This document shows, one piece after another, positions 1-12,439 of a DNA stretch of 64,000 nt (position 1 is its first letter; every line of letters starts with the position of its first letter). The position numbers and the translations under genes are program-made. The notes beneath the pieces were generated by a model. The model saw nothing but the letters and a program-made list of their open reading frames with translations, searched no databases and was not told the DNA's origin. The DNA is from Apostichopus japonicus (taxonomy: Eukaryota > Echinodermata > Holothuroidea > Aspidochirotida > Stichopodidae), in NCBI RefSeq assembly GCF_037975245.1, contig NC_092567.1:26334376-26398375 (forward strand), written 5' to 3'.

Positions 1-2936
1 CCAACCTAAGCGGAACTAATACCTACACAACTTGGATTTATGCGAGATCATTGCATCTACTTATATCGACCATTATCGTCACGTATTTATAGTTCTTCAC
101 TTGTTTAAGTTTGTCCCTATTATTGCACTCTCAAGGTTTACCGGTAAATGAGATGTCCAACAGCGAATTAAAGGTTGCCTTATATCGGTTTTTGAGATGG
201 ACTGGATCTAGAGGGATGTAGCGTAAGTGCAAACAAGAAGCACTCGATGATTACAGGGTGCGGGTGGAGGGGGGGGGGGTGGGAGGGGAGGTTGAAGACG
301 TTTCATAAGCAAGTGGCAATTGGGTGGGGTCGGGTAGGGGTGGTGGTGGGGAGGATGAGGTAAGGGATCGATGTTACTCATGTGCAATCATTTCCTCTTG
401 GTGTAAAAAAGAATCTAATAGGGGAGGGGAGGGGGGGGGGTAATGGTATCAGTTAGTGGCTGAGTATGAGGTCATTCATCCCGTATATCTCTTTAACGCA
501 GGACTACTAAGGATAAATTATTTTATGGAATTAAATGAAACCTTCAAAGTTCTTCTTGAGACCGGTGCGTCTAATCAGGTGTGTCTAATATACCAGTGTT
601 CCATTTAGTCTCTTTGTAATGCCACGTGATGATACACTACCCTCCGATACCATCAAATACAATTAAAGATAAAGGAAGAAGTCTACTTATCTGAAAATTA
701 TACAAAACGAGGAGACAGAGATTAAAGAAAGCAAAATGAGATGGGGGAAGGGCCATTAAGAAATTCTGTTTTCAGAACAGTTTGTTTTTGGTCCAATTTA
801 TAATTTATGAGAAATGATCATTTTCTGTTCCCCGAGCAAACTCGGTATAGTTTCGCCCCTCCACCAATAGACATAGCCAGTAATAACACAATAAGGGGTT
901 ACTACCCCCGCCCCGCCTCCCCTTCACCCTTCCTGATCAATACGCTCGTTGTCATCGCTGACAGGCCTAAAAGTGCCTATAATCTTAGTGACTAAAAGTC
1001 TCAAGTTTTACCCCAAAATATGCTAGTAAGTCAGATACAGTGGTCACTGATCTCAAACTTTAACCAGGATTTTATTGTCAACCATGTACGAAACACTTTC
1101 ACTGCCCAGCTCTTAGATAAGAACATTATTTACAGTCATTGATGTCTGGGAAAACTTATAGGGGGAAAATCTTCAGGAAAATACTTGTGCAAACTTCGAA
1201 ACTTCGTTAAATGCTAGAGTGTGGGGTTATATGTACGGATGGTATTTAAACCCGCCAAATAAATATTGTCCTGACCCAACACAGGGAGACGAACAAAGAT
1301 AGAAAATAATTGACAAAATGTATTATTGTGATGAAAGCGCTAAAATTAGATTCAATACTATACGTGAAAACGGTTGAACAAACAAACGATAGATTGAGCC
1401 GCTTAAAAAGTCTAAAAATAGCAAACATGCTTAACTTCAAACAGATTGAACTACTTTCAGATGTCATCGTTAAAGGATTATCTATTGAAAACGAACAAAA
1501 TTAACGAAATCCTAAAAATACGAGCTCTTAAATGAAACCTGCTTAAATCGTTAGCCACAGATAAAGTAAATACAAAAGAGCTGTTTATTTGACTATTAAT
1601 AACAGGCTTTTGGCAGCAGTTACAAAAGAGACTTCTGCTAGGTTCGGCTGTCATTCCGATTTTCTATAAATAGCCTGTAATATTCTGACTGTTCAGTGCA
1701 TATCACAGGGTTAATTCGAAACTCTATCTTTATTCAAGTTGAGTTCATGAGACGCAGGTTCTTACAGCTGGTACACACGGTTCCGCAAGCGCGATTCCCG
1801 GTGCGGGGACTGTACAACCCTCTTTTCGACCTCACACGACATGTCAAAAGTAGTTAATGGCACAGCCGTATGTTAAGATCTAGTTATAGACCTAATTTAG
1901 AGTCTAAATATGACTCAGCGGAATGCACCGTGCCTATTTGAAATAACGTCTATGTTCTTCTGGGAAGGGGATATGGGGGTAGGGGGGGTAGGGTAGGGGG
2001 GGTAGGGGTGGAGTTCCGGATGATGCCTCTACATAGGAGTCAGCTTCACCGACCATAACGCTAACCCCATCCTTTATGATATATGAATTCGTCCCTGGCG
2101 AACCTACCCCCTACCCCATGTCAAGTGAAATGTATCTGATGGCGCCATTGTTAATTTGATGGTATGAACGTTTTGCCAGGTGACATCATAATTAGGATAT
2201 TTAATCTCATACCCCACCCTTCCTTCTCCAACGGCCAAACAAATTATTAGAAGTTGCAAACAATCTATTGTTGCATTACTAGTCATGCCATGGTCACGTG
2301 ACGTGAATTTTTGTTTGTCGATCAATCTTTTGACTTGGTCTAAGAAGCTAGTTTTCGTCTACGTCTTTCAGCATTTTATTTTGATAGTTTTTGGTTCCAT
2401 TTCAAACCTTGTTACTTCAAGCCTATACACTGTCAAAACTATTTAAACACGGTTCTTAACTTTAAATAATTTGTCTAGTAGTTATTGCTCACTTTCAGTG
2501 TACATCCTTTGTATACTATAGGCCATGATTAGGCTTCATATTATGTAGACACAAAGTACACAATCTTTTGAAGTGTAGGCTCATTGTTAAAGCCTAACGT
2601 GATACGATAAGCGAGCAAGGATGTGACAGATAGCAGTACCCCCAAGAGTGCGTATCAAATGGTTAAATGAGTCGGAACGGTATTCCGTTCTTAAGAAAAT
2701 GTTTTGTCAACTTTGCGATCACTCTTTAAATGTAAAATAATCCTTTCCATGTCCTCTAATTAATGGTTACATTGAGTCTCACACACAAAGGTTCTCTAAC
2801 GTTTGAACGCCTTTTGAGCCATGAAACTGTTCACTCGTCGATCGACTGAATCAGACACGCAAAATCAATCAGAAGAAAACAAGTATAAAAAGGAAAGATA
2901 AGGCAAGCACCATCTTAATACATCTGTATTTTCATG
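1..2936. other. Gene-free region with G-rich tracts
   Basis: No open reading frame with protein-like composition and no convincing splice-bounded exon is visible on either strand. Several poly-G or GGGGT-rich tracts occur (around 265-285, 425-445 and 1975-2015), a feature repeated across the whole window. Nothing else recognisable. Confidence 0.5.
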
Positions 2937-3147
2937 CCACCTCCCAGGGGAAGCCACCTCCCAGGGAAGCCCCCTCCCAGGGAAGCCACCTCCCAGGGGA
3001 AGCCATCTCCCAGGGAAGCCCCCTCCCAGGGAAGCCACCTCCCAGGGAATCCCCCTCCCAGGGAAGCCATCTCCCAGGGGAAGCCATCTCCCAGGGAAGC
3101 CCCCTCCCAGGGAAGCCACCTCCCAGGGAAGCCACCACCAAGGGGAT
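2937..3147. repeat. Short-period minisatellite (CCACCTCCCAGGGAAG)
   Basis: Roughly a dozen tandem copies of a 15-17 bp unit reading CC(A/C)(C/T)CTCCCAGG(G)GAAG. The unit length alternates between copies with GG and GGG, so the open frames over it on both strands (Pro/Gly-rich) are by-products of a repeat lacking stop codons and not genes. Confidence 0.9.
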
Positions 3148-3929
3148 TCCCGCATATTTCAAGCAGCTATGATTACCAAACGAGGGTATACAGTACCGCC
3201 ATCATTTCATGCAGAAACAGTCGAACGCGTTTATATTCGGTCTCAGAGACAAAAATATACGCTACCGTTGAACGCCCTTTGAGCCGTAAAACTGTTGACC
3301 CGTCAATCGACTTGAGCAAGAACAAAAAAGGAAGAGAAAAGAAAGAAAAGAGAAAACCTAAATCACTACCTAGACCATATATCTGTATATTAAGAATATC
3401 TTACACCTATTAGGCTATGAACCATCAGCTAACATAGCAGAATTTATGGCTTGGTACAATGGTTAATACATACAGTATGCCCGTCCGCACGATAATGTAC
3501 CTGATACCGCCGTTACAAATGAACTATTGAGAAGAACAATCATATTGTCAGTCTTGTCAAAAGGGTTGGGGAGCACACATGTTTGTATGAAGTAGGGGAG
3601 GGGGGGGGGTGGGGAGAGGAGCGGTGTCTCCCCGTGTCCCCAGCCTGACCACGGATGTGGGTATAGCTTCCTGCTTAAAGTAAATCGTAACTTATTTTAT
3701 GTGGATATTAAACAGCTTGGTTATAGGATGATGCAAATTAATCGAAAACAAAGCAAATGTAACTTCAAGGTAACACGTTGTCAACGTGATAAACATCTTT
3801 TACCTTAAACGTATCCTATGCGTTTTTAATTTGTGGACAAAATATAACATATTGCAAGATAGCATAGACATGTGGTATTCAATCGCATACAGCATTTATT
3901 TCTGTTCAGTTTTCATTGTAATGAGTCAC
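3148..3929. other. Gene-free spacer
   Basis: No supported gene. Contains a purine-rich stretch around 3335-3355 and a poly-G tract at about 3600-3612. Confidence 0.4.
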
Positions 3930-4331
3930 CATAGGGGTAGGAGGCGGGGGGGGGGGCTGGGGCTTGGGCTGCAGCGCCCCAACGAAATATTATTTTGTGA
4001 AAATTCGGGCAATATGCTGAGAATTTTTCGGGCACCTACTGAAAGAAAAATAATTTGCAATGTGTTTTTAACAATGTTTAAACTTATATAATTATTATCA
4101 TTATTATTGTAACGACTTCCCCAATAATTATAACCAATATGGAAGGGTAATAACACGGCACATGGTTGTATGTTATTGGCATGCGATGTAATAACCGATG
4201 CATGCCTATATGATATGTACATTAAAATGTTGAAACGCGCACGGAGCGCGCGAAAAATTGTGGGTATATTTTTCCGACTGGTCGTTACAGCCCCCCCCCC
4301 CCCCCAATTAAATTGGGCTCCTACGCCTATG
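3930..4331. mobile_element. MITE-like element with CATAGGCGTAGGAG termini
   Basis: The left end reads CATAGGGGTAGGAGGC and the right end, reverse complemented, reads CATAGGCGTAGGAGCCC, giving inverted termini followed by long poly-G/poly-C runs. The interior carries segments also seen at 16537-17608 and 41080-41426: a block around GGGCAATATGCTGAGAA, a GTAACGACTT block and a GC-rich palindromic GCGCGC block. Candidate 8-bp flanks match at only 5 of 8 positions, so this is an old copy. It is non-coding. Confidence 0.7.
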
Positions 4332-5845
4332 GTAGTGACCTAGCAGTTATTATTCATTTGATGTTTGCATCACCTCGGAGATAAAGAGTAATTATTCCTG
4401 GAACGCGACACGTTTTAGGTAATGTAACAGAATCAAAAATAAATCAAAAATAGATGAGAAATAGGTCATAAATATTAGCCCAGCTTAGGTCGTACTGTAG
4501 GACATCTACCTTGTATGAAAATATCTGTAACATATAACGAATGACTATACAAATCAACAGCCTTTTACATTAAACAAACTTTGAGCTCCATGTGATGTAT
4601 CTAACCCAGAATGATAAATCAAAAATGTGAAGACATGAAGGTAATGGTAGAGACCAATCATCTGCTATCGTAATTAGCCGCAATCTGCTAGATATACCTT
4701 CAGTTATTCATGTAATGTGGACAAAATATGTATAATTTGTTGATATACTTTGCAATCTTCGTGATTTGATACAACAATAAAGACAATCATGCCCCTGATT
4801 ATATTTCGTTTCAAATGTTTTCATTTTATTGGGTTTTTTTTAATATTGGTTTTTTAATATTGTTTTTTATGTTTTATTTTTCTGTTGCTGTGTTGTAAGT
4901 TCGATCATTTTTACTTAGGTCATCGAGTAAGTATTAATAACCAAAATGCAGTCTCAGTGGACGTCTGGAGACTCGGTGAACTTTGAATGAACCGATTGTT
5001 GTTCGTAAGGGACGCCTAACAGGCAATTATTGCATCGCGTGGGTGATTACAATATAAATTGTAACTGGATAATATATATGTCGGGTTGGAATATATGTAA
5101 GTTCAATGAAGATCAATAAACTAGATAAGAAAGAAGGCAACCGAATAAATAGATCAAGATTGTGGTGCTCAACATTCTTAAAATATTTCATGGCTGGGAC
5201 AGGAATGGTGCTCTTATTTTCATGGAGGGGGGGGGGGGAGGGGGTTCAAATGAGATCAGTTCTATAAAATATCATCTGGATACTCGTGCACAAGTTCTAC
5301 CTTGGGTGAACTCTTAAAGAATTGACAGGTTTTGTAAAGACTAAAATAAAATGTAGAAGAAAATAAAGTTGTTGCTTTCTCGTCTAGGAAACCTGTAGCT
5401 ACCATCCATTCTTCTGCAACGAGGGCGATTTTATGGGGAAACCAAGAGCTTCTGACGAAATGACAAAATACGGTACCACAAATTCAAGTATTGGTATGAT
5501 TTTCTCTGCTCATCTCTATCGAATAAAGAATAATACTTTTGTTGCTGATACTTTGATAATGAAAGCAGGAAAATTTATAACTGAATTCAATCAAATTTAT
5601 TATTAAAAAATAAATAAACCCCAACAACATCGTGACGAGAATTGCCATCAATTACAGTTCATGTTTATAAAATCAACATATCTGGTACTTTTAAACAGCT
5701 ACGTCCTACGTACATATCTACATGCGGTTGTACAGCTTGAACATGTACAGTAATCGTCCAACTTGTGCTAACGTGTCGAACGCTTTAATGATAGATGTAA
5801 ATTCACACAATACATATCCTTGACGAACGGCATAGATATTATCTC
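4332..5845. other. Gene-free AT-rich spacer
   Basis: AT-rich sequence with no supported coding exon and a poly-G tract near 5226-5240. Nothing else recognised. Confidence 0.4.
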
Positions 5846-7602
5846 CAAAATTTATACTGAGGGAACACTGGTATATAACGTGCACCGCCCCTCACCCATT
5901 CCACTTTGTATACTGAGGGAACACTGGTAAATTACGACCCCCACCCCCTCACCCATTCCACTTTATATACTGAAGGAACACTGGTACAATACGTCCCTCG
6001 CCCCCTCACCCATTCCACTTTGTATACTGAGGGAACACTGGTACATTACGTCCCCACCCCCTCACCCATTCCATGTTGTGTAATGAGGGAACACTGGTAC
6101 TTTACGTCCCCACCCCCTCACCCATTCCACTTTATATACTGAAGGAACACTGGTACATTACGACCCCACCCCCTCACCCATTCCACTTTATATACTGAGG
6201 GAACACTGGTACATTACGTCCCCACCCCCTCACCCATTCCACTTTGTATACTGAGGGAACACTGGTACATTACGACCCCACCCCCTCACCCATTCCACTT
6301 TATATACTGAAGGAACACTGGTACAATACGTCCCTCGCCCCCTCACCCATTCCACTTTGTATACTGAGAGAACACTGGTACATTACGTCCCCACCCCCTC
6401 ACCCATTCCATGTTGTGTAATGAGGGAACACTGGTACTTTACGTCCCCACCCCCTCACCCATTCCACTTTATATACTGAAGGAACACTGGTACATTACGA
6501 CCCCACCCCCTCACCCATTCCACTTTATATACTGAGGGAACACTGGTACATTACGTCCCCACCCCCTCACCCATTCCACTTTGTATACTGAGGGAACACT
6601 GGTACATTACGTCCCCACCCCCTCACCCATTCCATGTTGTGTAATGAGGGAACACTGGTACTTTACGTCCCCACCCCCTCACCCATTCCACTTTATATAC
6701 TGAAGGAACACTGGTACATTACGACCCCACCCCCTCACCCATTCCACTTTATATACTGAGGGAACACTGGTACATTACGTCCCCACCCCCTCACCCATTC
6801 CACTTTATATACTGAGGGAACACTGGTACATTACGATCCCACCCCCTCACCCATTCCACTTTATATACTGAACGAACACTGGTACAATACGTCCCTCGCC
6901 CCCTCACCCATTCCACTTTGTATACTGAGGGAACACTGGTACATCACGTCCCCCGCCCCTCACCCATTCCATGTTGTGTAATGAGGGAACACTGGTACAT
7001 CACGTCCCCCGCCCCTCACCATTTCCATTTTGTATAATGAGGGAACACTGGTAAATCACGTCCCCCGCCTCTCTCCCATTTCCATTTTGTATACTAAGGG
7101 AACAATGGTACATTACGTCCCTAGCCCCCTCACCCATTCCACTTGGTATACTGAGGGAACACTGGTACATTACGTCCCCCGCCCCCTCAACCATTTCTCT
7201 TTGTATACTGAGGGAACACTGGTACATTACGTCCCCCGCCCCCTCACCCATTTGACTTTGAATACCTAAGGGAACACTGGTACATTACATCCCCCGCCCC
7301 TCTCACCCATTTGACTTTGAATACCTAAGGGAACACTGATACATAACGTCTCCAGCCCCCTCACCCATTTGACTTTGAATACCTAAGGGAACACTGGTAC
7401 ATTACGTCCCCGCCCCTCACCCATTTGACTTTGAATACTAAGGGAACACTGGTACATTACGTCCCCCGCCCCTCTCACCCATTTGACTTTGAATACTAAG
7501 GGAACACTGGTACATTACGTCCCCTGCCCCCTCACCCATTTGACTTTGAATACCTAAGGGAACACTGGTACATTACGTCCCCCGCCCCTTTCACCCATAT
7601 CC
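5846..7602. repeat. ~56-bp minisatellite, about 31 copies
   Basis: Tandem array of a ~56-bp unit containing TACTGAGGGAACACTGG, then TACATTACG, a C-rich block and CACCCATTCCACTTT. Variant units (for example the one with ATGTTGTGTAATGAGG) recur at spacings of several units between about 6070 and 6980, so blocks of units were duplicated together. Units after about 7240 drift to CCATTTGACTTTGAATACC, a second sub-family. Open frames on both strands follow the repeat and are not treated as genes. Confidence 0.95.
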
Positions 7603-8437
7603 ACTTTTGGTGATTGGAAGAGCTAACGTGAAGATCAATTAAGGTCTTGCCTACATCTCATTTAGTCGGGTCAATATATATTATTAATAATGATAATAAT
7701 AATAATGATAATAATATACATCCGCACACAAACTATGAAATCAAATTGACGCCCTTGCCTAAATAATTGTTAGACATGAGACACTCACCCTGTAAGAGAT
7801 CAGCCATCCTGACCTTCAATTATTGAACTATTACTGATAATTGATATTAATGGCAATGACATCGCCTTGACCAAAGCTAGGATGACCAATTTACTTTCTT
7901 TCTATACAAGTGGTAAAGAAAACATCCCTTCCATATTGGAAATATAGAGACAACTTCACCTCTGTACGAACCGTGTGTTTACCCCGAAGGCAATGTATCA
8001 GGGAAAGTGTAACCGACATTTGACCCTTGAAATAAGTAGGGTATAGGTAGGTTAGGTTGCAGCTCTGTATCAAGCAATGATCTACATATTAACATCTGGA
8101 AACTGGGTAGAAGTAGAACAAGTCTCAAAGGGGATGATAGGTGGAGGGAGGATAGGGTGGTTGAAGGGAGGTGATGAAGGTGCAGGGAGAGGGAGGCGAA
8201 GTGACGGAGATGAAAATGAGAGGTGCGAGGTGCCACTGGGTCATGCGTGAATAATTATTATTTATATAGATGGTGACTGCGAGAACTAAACATGCAAAGA
8301 TTAGAAATTGAAAATCATCCCGTCCCCTCGCACCATCAAATATCCCCTACGTTGCCCTGATCACCGTTCACGGAAATATTAACTGTTGGTACAGACTTAT
8401 ATGAAATAAACGATATAATAAGGTATAATAATTCACA

Positions 8438-8439
<2 letters not shown>

Positions 8440-8511
<72 letters not shown>
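8440..8511. repeat. (AT)n microsatellite
   Basis: About 70 bp of uninterrupted AT dinucleotides. Apparent Tyr-Ile reading frames here are repeat artefacts. Confidence 0.97.
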
Positions 8512-8515
<4 letters not shown>

Positions 8516-8656
8516 GAAAGTCGAATCACAGATATTTCATTCAGTTAATCTGCACATCCCAAAAGTACAGCATTTGACATATTCAATGGGAGGGCGGAGA
8601 AGAGTTAGAGGGTGAGCGGGGGGGGGGGGAGTGAAAGTTGTGGTATTCTGAATTCG

Positions 8657-8659
<3 letters not shown>

Positions 8660-8711
<52 letters not shown>
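8660..8711. repeat. (AT)n microsatellite
   Basis: About 50 bp of uninterrupted AT dinucleotides, less than 200 bp from the previous tract. Confidence 0.97.
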
Positions 8712-8714
<3 letters not shown>

Positions 8715-8984
8715 TAATAAATTTGCTCTGCGCTTCTCTCGGGAATGCTATTTCTTTTCATATCGTGTGGTGGGGCTATTTCGGTCTGGCTTTTAGACAT
8801 ACTAAATATTCCAGTATCCCAGTCACAATTACGTCATTTAAGGACATGTATAGATATGAGATACGTATGTAACCTTATAACTAAAATATAACTAAACCTT
8901 ATAATTAAAATTTTAAAAGCGCTATAAATGCAAAATGGAAAATGCGTTGTAATAATGTGACAATATAAATAGTATAGAAAGCAC

Positions 8985-10090
8985 GGTTAATGGAATACAG
9001 ATCTAAATAGAAAGGTTTTGACTAGTTTTTTAAATTCATCTTTATTTTTGGCACACTTAGCTTCCTCCGATAAACTGTTCCATAATGTCGCAGATGAGTA
9101 ATCGAAACGCCTGTTTCCGTATGTATATAGAAGTTTTAATGACAGGTTTGGTAAGTAAGGACTTGGATTCTGAGCGTATAGAGATCGAGTAGGCTTGTAT
9201 TTATGTATTCATTCAGAGAGGTAAATAGGGGCTAAACCATTAAGTGATTCATATGTATATAACAGAATCTTATAGTTGAACCTGCAATGAATAGGCAACC
9301 AATGTAAGTCTCGTAATACAGGCGTAATATGCTCATGTCTACGAGTGCGACTTACAAGCCGTGCAGCGCGATTCTGAACTTGCTGAAGGCGATCGGTCAG
9401 CTTGTGAGGCAGGCCATATTGCAGGGCATTGCAGTAATCCAGTTTTGATGTCACAAGGGCATGGATTAAAGTCTTACACGCATCATCTGAGATATACCTT
9501 CTAATTTTGCCAATATTTCGGATCTGCAATAACAGGACTTACAGATAGAGTCAACTTGATTATCCATGGTAAGATTGTGATCAAGATATACACCTAAATT
9601 CTTTACTTTAGGAACTGAACATATGGTGTTAGGTCCAATATTTATATACAAGTCTTGAATAGCATTACCCTGAAATTTTGGTGAAAATACAATGAACTCA
9701 GTTTTGTCCTGATTAAGTTTCAAACAATTAACCCGCATCCACCTGACTAGTATCTAAAAGGCATGCATGCTTGGAGCTTTAATGATACATCATTTCAGGA
9801 CTCAAGGGCACCAAAATTCAAATACAATTGCGTATCATCAGCATAACAGTGATGGTTGATGTTATGGCGCTGAATTATTTCTCCAACTGGACGTGTAAAC
9901 ATACACTATCTCAAAGGACCAAGTACATATCCCTGTGGCACCCCAAACCTTAGCTGTTACTCATCAGATATAACATTATCAGTTTGTATACATTGCACTC
10001 TGTACCTAAAATAGGACTTAAACCATTTTAATGAGTTTGACGCGATTCCAAAGTATGTTGGAGACGATTAAATAAGATCTCATAAGATCT
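8985..10090 (-). pseudogene. Non-LTR retrotransposon reverse transcriptase remnant (CR1/L2-type)
   Basis: Read on the minus strand with frame changes, this is the 3' half of a CR1/L2-type ORF2. In order: a WFKSY segment near 10020, the RT signature GVPQGYVLGPL near 9930 (canonical GVPQGSVLGP), the catalytic YADDTQLYL near 9850, a KVKNLGVYLDHNL segment near 9600, and SKLDYCNALQYGLP through QNRAARLV to HWLPIHCR at 9420-9280. A C-terminal block with RFDYSSATLWNSL then ends at a stop near 8990. Stop codons and frameshifts (for example near 9490, 9740 and 9960) separate the pieces, so it is dead. The 5' part (endonuclease) is missing, as is typical of 5'-truncated LINE copies. Confidence 0.9.
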
Positions 10091-10680
10091 CATGTTTGAA
10101 GGAGTCTGAGCTGAGTATAACGGAATGCAACCTCCAGCACTTCTTTGAGAGCGCCCTCAGTTTCCTTAAGCCACTAAATCAATAAACAAGAGCAGCAACG
10201 CTGCAAAAGCTCAGCTAAACTTCTGTTTGAAAAAAATACTTTGATTGGCAGTATTTCTGAGTAGTTTCTCCATAGTTTTTGTGCGAAAATATAAGAAACA
10301 GGTGGGATAACGGTGTCATTTCCTTTCCTCCCATCTATTTCTTCCTTGCATTTTGATACTTCATATCAGATAAATAGTTTGTTACAATGTTAGAAAGTTG
10401 TAAACATAAAAAAAAAATGTGAAAAGGTAAATGTGCTTTTACTTATTGAAATAAACAGTGCAAAAGTTTGAAAATAAATTTGAGAAGTCAAAAGTCTATA
10501 ATTACCGCGAAGTTGTGTTCTTGAATACTTAACATGCAGAGCTGTATTTGTAGTATCTGTAACCAGAATGCTTAACTGTATTGAGGTTTGATGAATGGCT
10601 TCATAGTAAGAGGGTATTAGCCAATTTTATCATTTTAAGATATCATGAAAATGTTTGGTAACATATTTCTGAAATGGACT
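10091..10680. other. Gene-free spacer
   Basis: AT-rich, with no coding exon supported. It precedes the SINE and supplies the 16-bp target copy at 10681-10696. Confidence 0.4.
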
Positions 10681-10901
10681 GATTCCAGCCGTAGTACTTT
10701 TTAAGAAAAAGTCGCCCAAGGAAAGAACCTGGGCACGAAAACCAAACTACCGAACGACTGATCCGCTCTCAACCCCAGTCCCCTTGCATCGGGACTGACT
10801 GTGTGATCATCGTCGGGTGTGCATCACCATTCCCCTCGAAAGGGAACACATACTACACATGATCTTAGCCAAAAGGCCGAGAAGCGATTCCAGCCGTAGT
10901 A
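10681..10901 (-). mobile_element. SINE with U2 snRNA-derived head, 16-bp target site duplication
   Basis: The direct repeat GATTCCAGCCGTAGTA occurs exactly at 10681-10696 and 10886-10901. Between them, read on the minus strand, is a ~190-bp element that starts at 10888 with the 5' end of spliceosomal U2 snRNA (ATCGCTTCTCGGCCTTTTGG and the following CTAAGATCA). It then has a non-U2 body with a GGGACTGGGGTTGAG block and a TTTTCGTGCCCAGG block, and ends in CTTTTTCTTAAAAAG. Body homologues lacking the U2 5' end lie at 28340-28520, 46436-46591 and 58500-58720. A perfect TSD, no introns and an exact RNA 5' end indicate LINE-mediated retrotransposition. SINEs with U1/U2-derived heads (SINEU) are known from crocodilians. 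This one appears to be an independent case. Confidence 0.88.
10844..10888 (-). pseudogene. U2 snRNA 5'-end fragment (SINE head)
   Basis: The first ~30 nt are identical to conserved metazoan U2, covering stem I and the start of the branch-point recognition region. The next ~15 nt (GTGTAGTATGTGTTC) differ from U2 (GTGTAGTATCTGTTC) by one base, and similarity then stops. The Sm site and stems III/IV are absent, so this is not a functional U2 gene. Confidence 0.85.
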
Positions 10902-12439
10902 ACACTTATTACTGTAGTGTGCATACGAGCCGACTCATGGTCCCCGAAAATTTCCCGATCTTGACATACTCCTGGAACTTTCCTTCCTAGTGGAAACACT
11001 CTCATGGACTTACTTTATGCACTAGATCGTTGTACTAATTACCAGGGAGTTGTTATGGAAACTCCCTGTTATTACTAGCTAGGGATAAACTTTGTCCCAT
11101 TGTAAAAACAAAGAACCAACAGTTTATGCACTTCGTAGTTTTCATGGAAGCATATAATAGAACGGAAACGTAAAAAAAGTATTTCTCTGCTAAATCTGCT
11201 AAAATGTCGTGGATATCACGTTTGAATTGTGCTGTATTAAAATCGCCTCACGAAATTTGCAACAATATGATTATAATGAGACCTGCAACTGATAATAATG
11301 GACGTTCCACAGAGAAACGTTAAAGAGCGGAAATCTGAATCGGCTCCAACAACATAGATCATTCTCACATATCGTATTCCACACAGATTGTGGAAAAGTT
11401 CAAATTGCAAATCTGCCAAGTAGTCCTTTAACAGAGAATGACATCGAACTAGATAGCAAGATTGATAATAAGTAACTAGATGACTTGATCCTGTCTCCCA
11501 CGGGTGGAATTATTTCCCAACGACGGGAAAAATTCAGATCAAAGACAAATTGCTGCTCACACCAAAAACGCATACTGGTCATGAATACTAAAAAGTTGGA
11601 AACAAATTTCATGATCATTAATTACATATGATCTGTGGTCTACATTTCATAAATAACTGAAAACTCTGTGTTTGGATCTCATTTTTTTTTTCCTGAACAG
11701 CTTTCGTTCACCATCTTTCAAACGTTATATCTACAACATTTCAGCAGTTTTGGACAAACGCTCTATAGGCATTTTAGCATTTTTTACTCTTTTTTTCAGC
11801 AAATGACCTCACCTGACCGCAAATGTATAGTATGATCACATGTATATAAACTTAACTCACACAAATCACTGACGAAATTTCAGCCAAATCGAATGACAAA
11901 TGACGAAATGGCAGCGATTCAAACACGGTGACATAAAATGACAGAATTTCGGCTGAAAGCATTCAGATGAGCTAACAATTGCAGGATAATCTGTAAATCA
12001 AATTTGAACACTTATCACTTATTTGACTAAACCATTAACCTCGGTAGCTTTGTTATAAGACCATCCATTAAAATATGGTGATGTGGTGATAAGGATCGAG
12101 TCACAGAGTCTTGACTAAAGCATACACTGGTGTGAACTTCATTCCATGTAAAGGTGATCCAGCCGCTGATCCAGGATTTCTGGAGAGAAGGATCACGTGA
12201 TGGAAGAATATAAGTATTATGTTCAGCCACTTCTTACACCGAAATAGCAGTACATCACATACAAAGGTACAAAGCATGGAATATCCGCACTGTCAGCCCA
12301 TCCCAGGGAGTTGTCATGGAAACAACTCCCTGGTCAGCCTTTGTGCTAGAATTGTCTCCACTTTTTTTTAAATTGATGTTGTTTGCTAAAAAAAAAAGAG
12401 ACAAAAATAAAATAGTTGCAAGTGAGCTCCGTGTCCCTT
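10902..12439. other. Gene-free region with two short dispersed hairpins
   Basis: No coding exon supported. Two members of a dispersed hairpin family occur: 11043-11068 (9-bp stem CAGGGAGTT/AACTCCCTG) and 12303-12333 (12-bp stem CCAGGGAGTTGT/ACAACTCCCTGG, 7-nt loop). Confidence 0.5.

Larger units (their letters stand above)
7603..8984. other. Gene-free spacer with simple repeats
   Basis: Contains a short TAA/TGA-rich simple repeat at about 7678-7720 and two long (AT)n tracts listed separately. No coding exon supported. Confidence 0.4.

Noticed and set aside
2865-3413. Overlapping Gly/Trp- and Pro-rich open frames on both strands
   Set aside because: They are translations of a 15-17 bp minisatellite. 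Both strands and several frames are open for the same reason.
5846-7602. CRISPR-like regular spacing
   Set aside because: The whole unit, including the would-be spacer, is repeated. This is a eukaryotic minisatellite with no unique spacers.
10844-10888. Functional U2 snRNA gene
   Set aside because: Only the first ~45 nt match. The Sm site and 3' stems are missing, and the piece is part of a TSD-bounded insertion.
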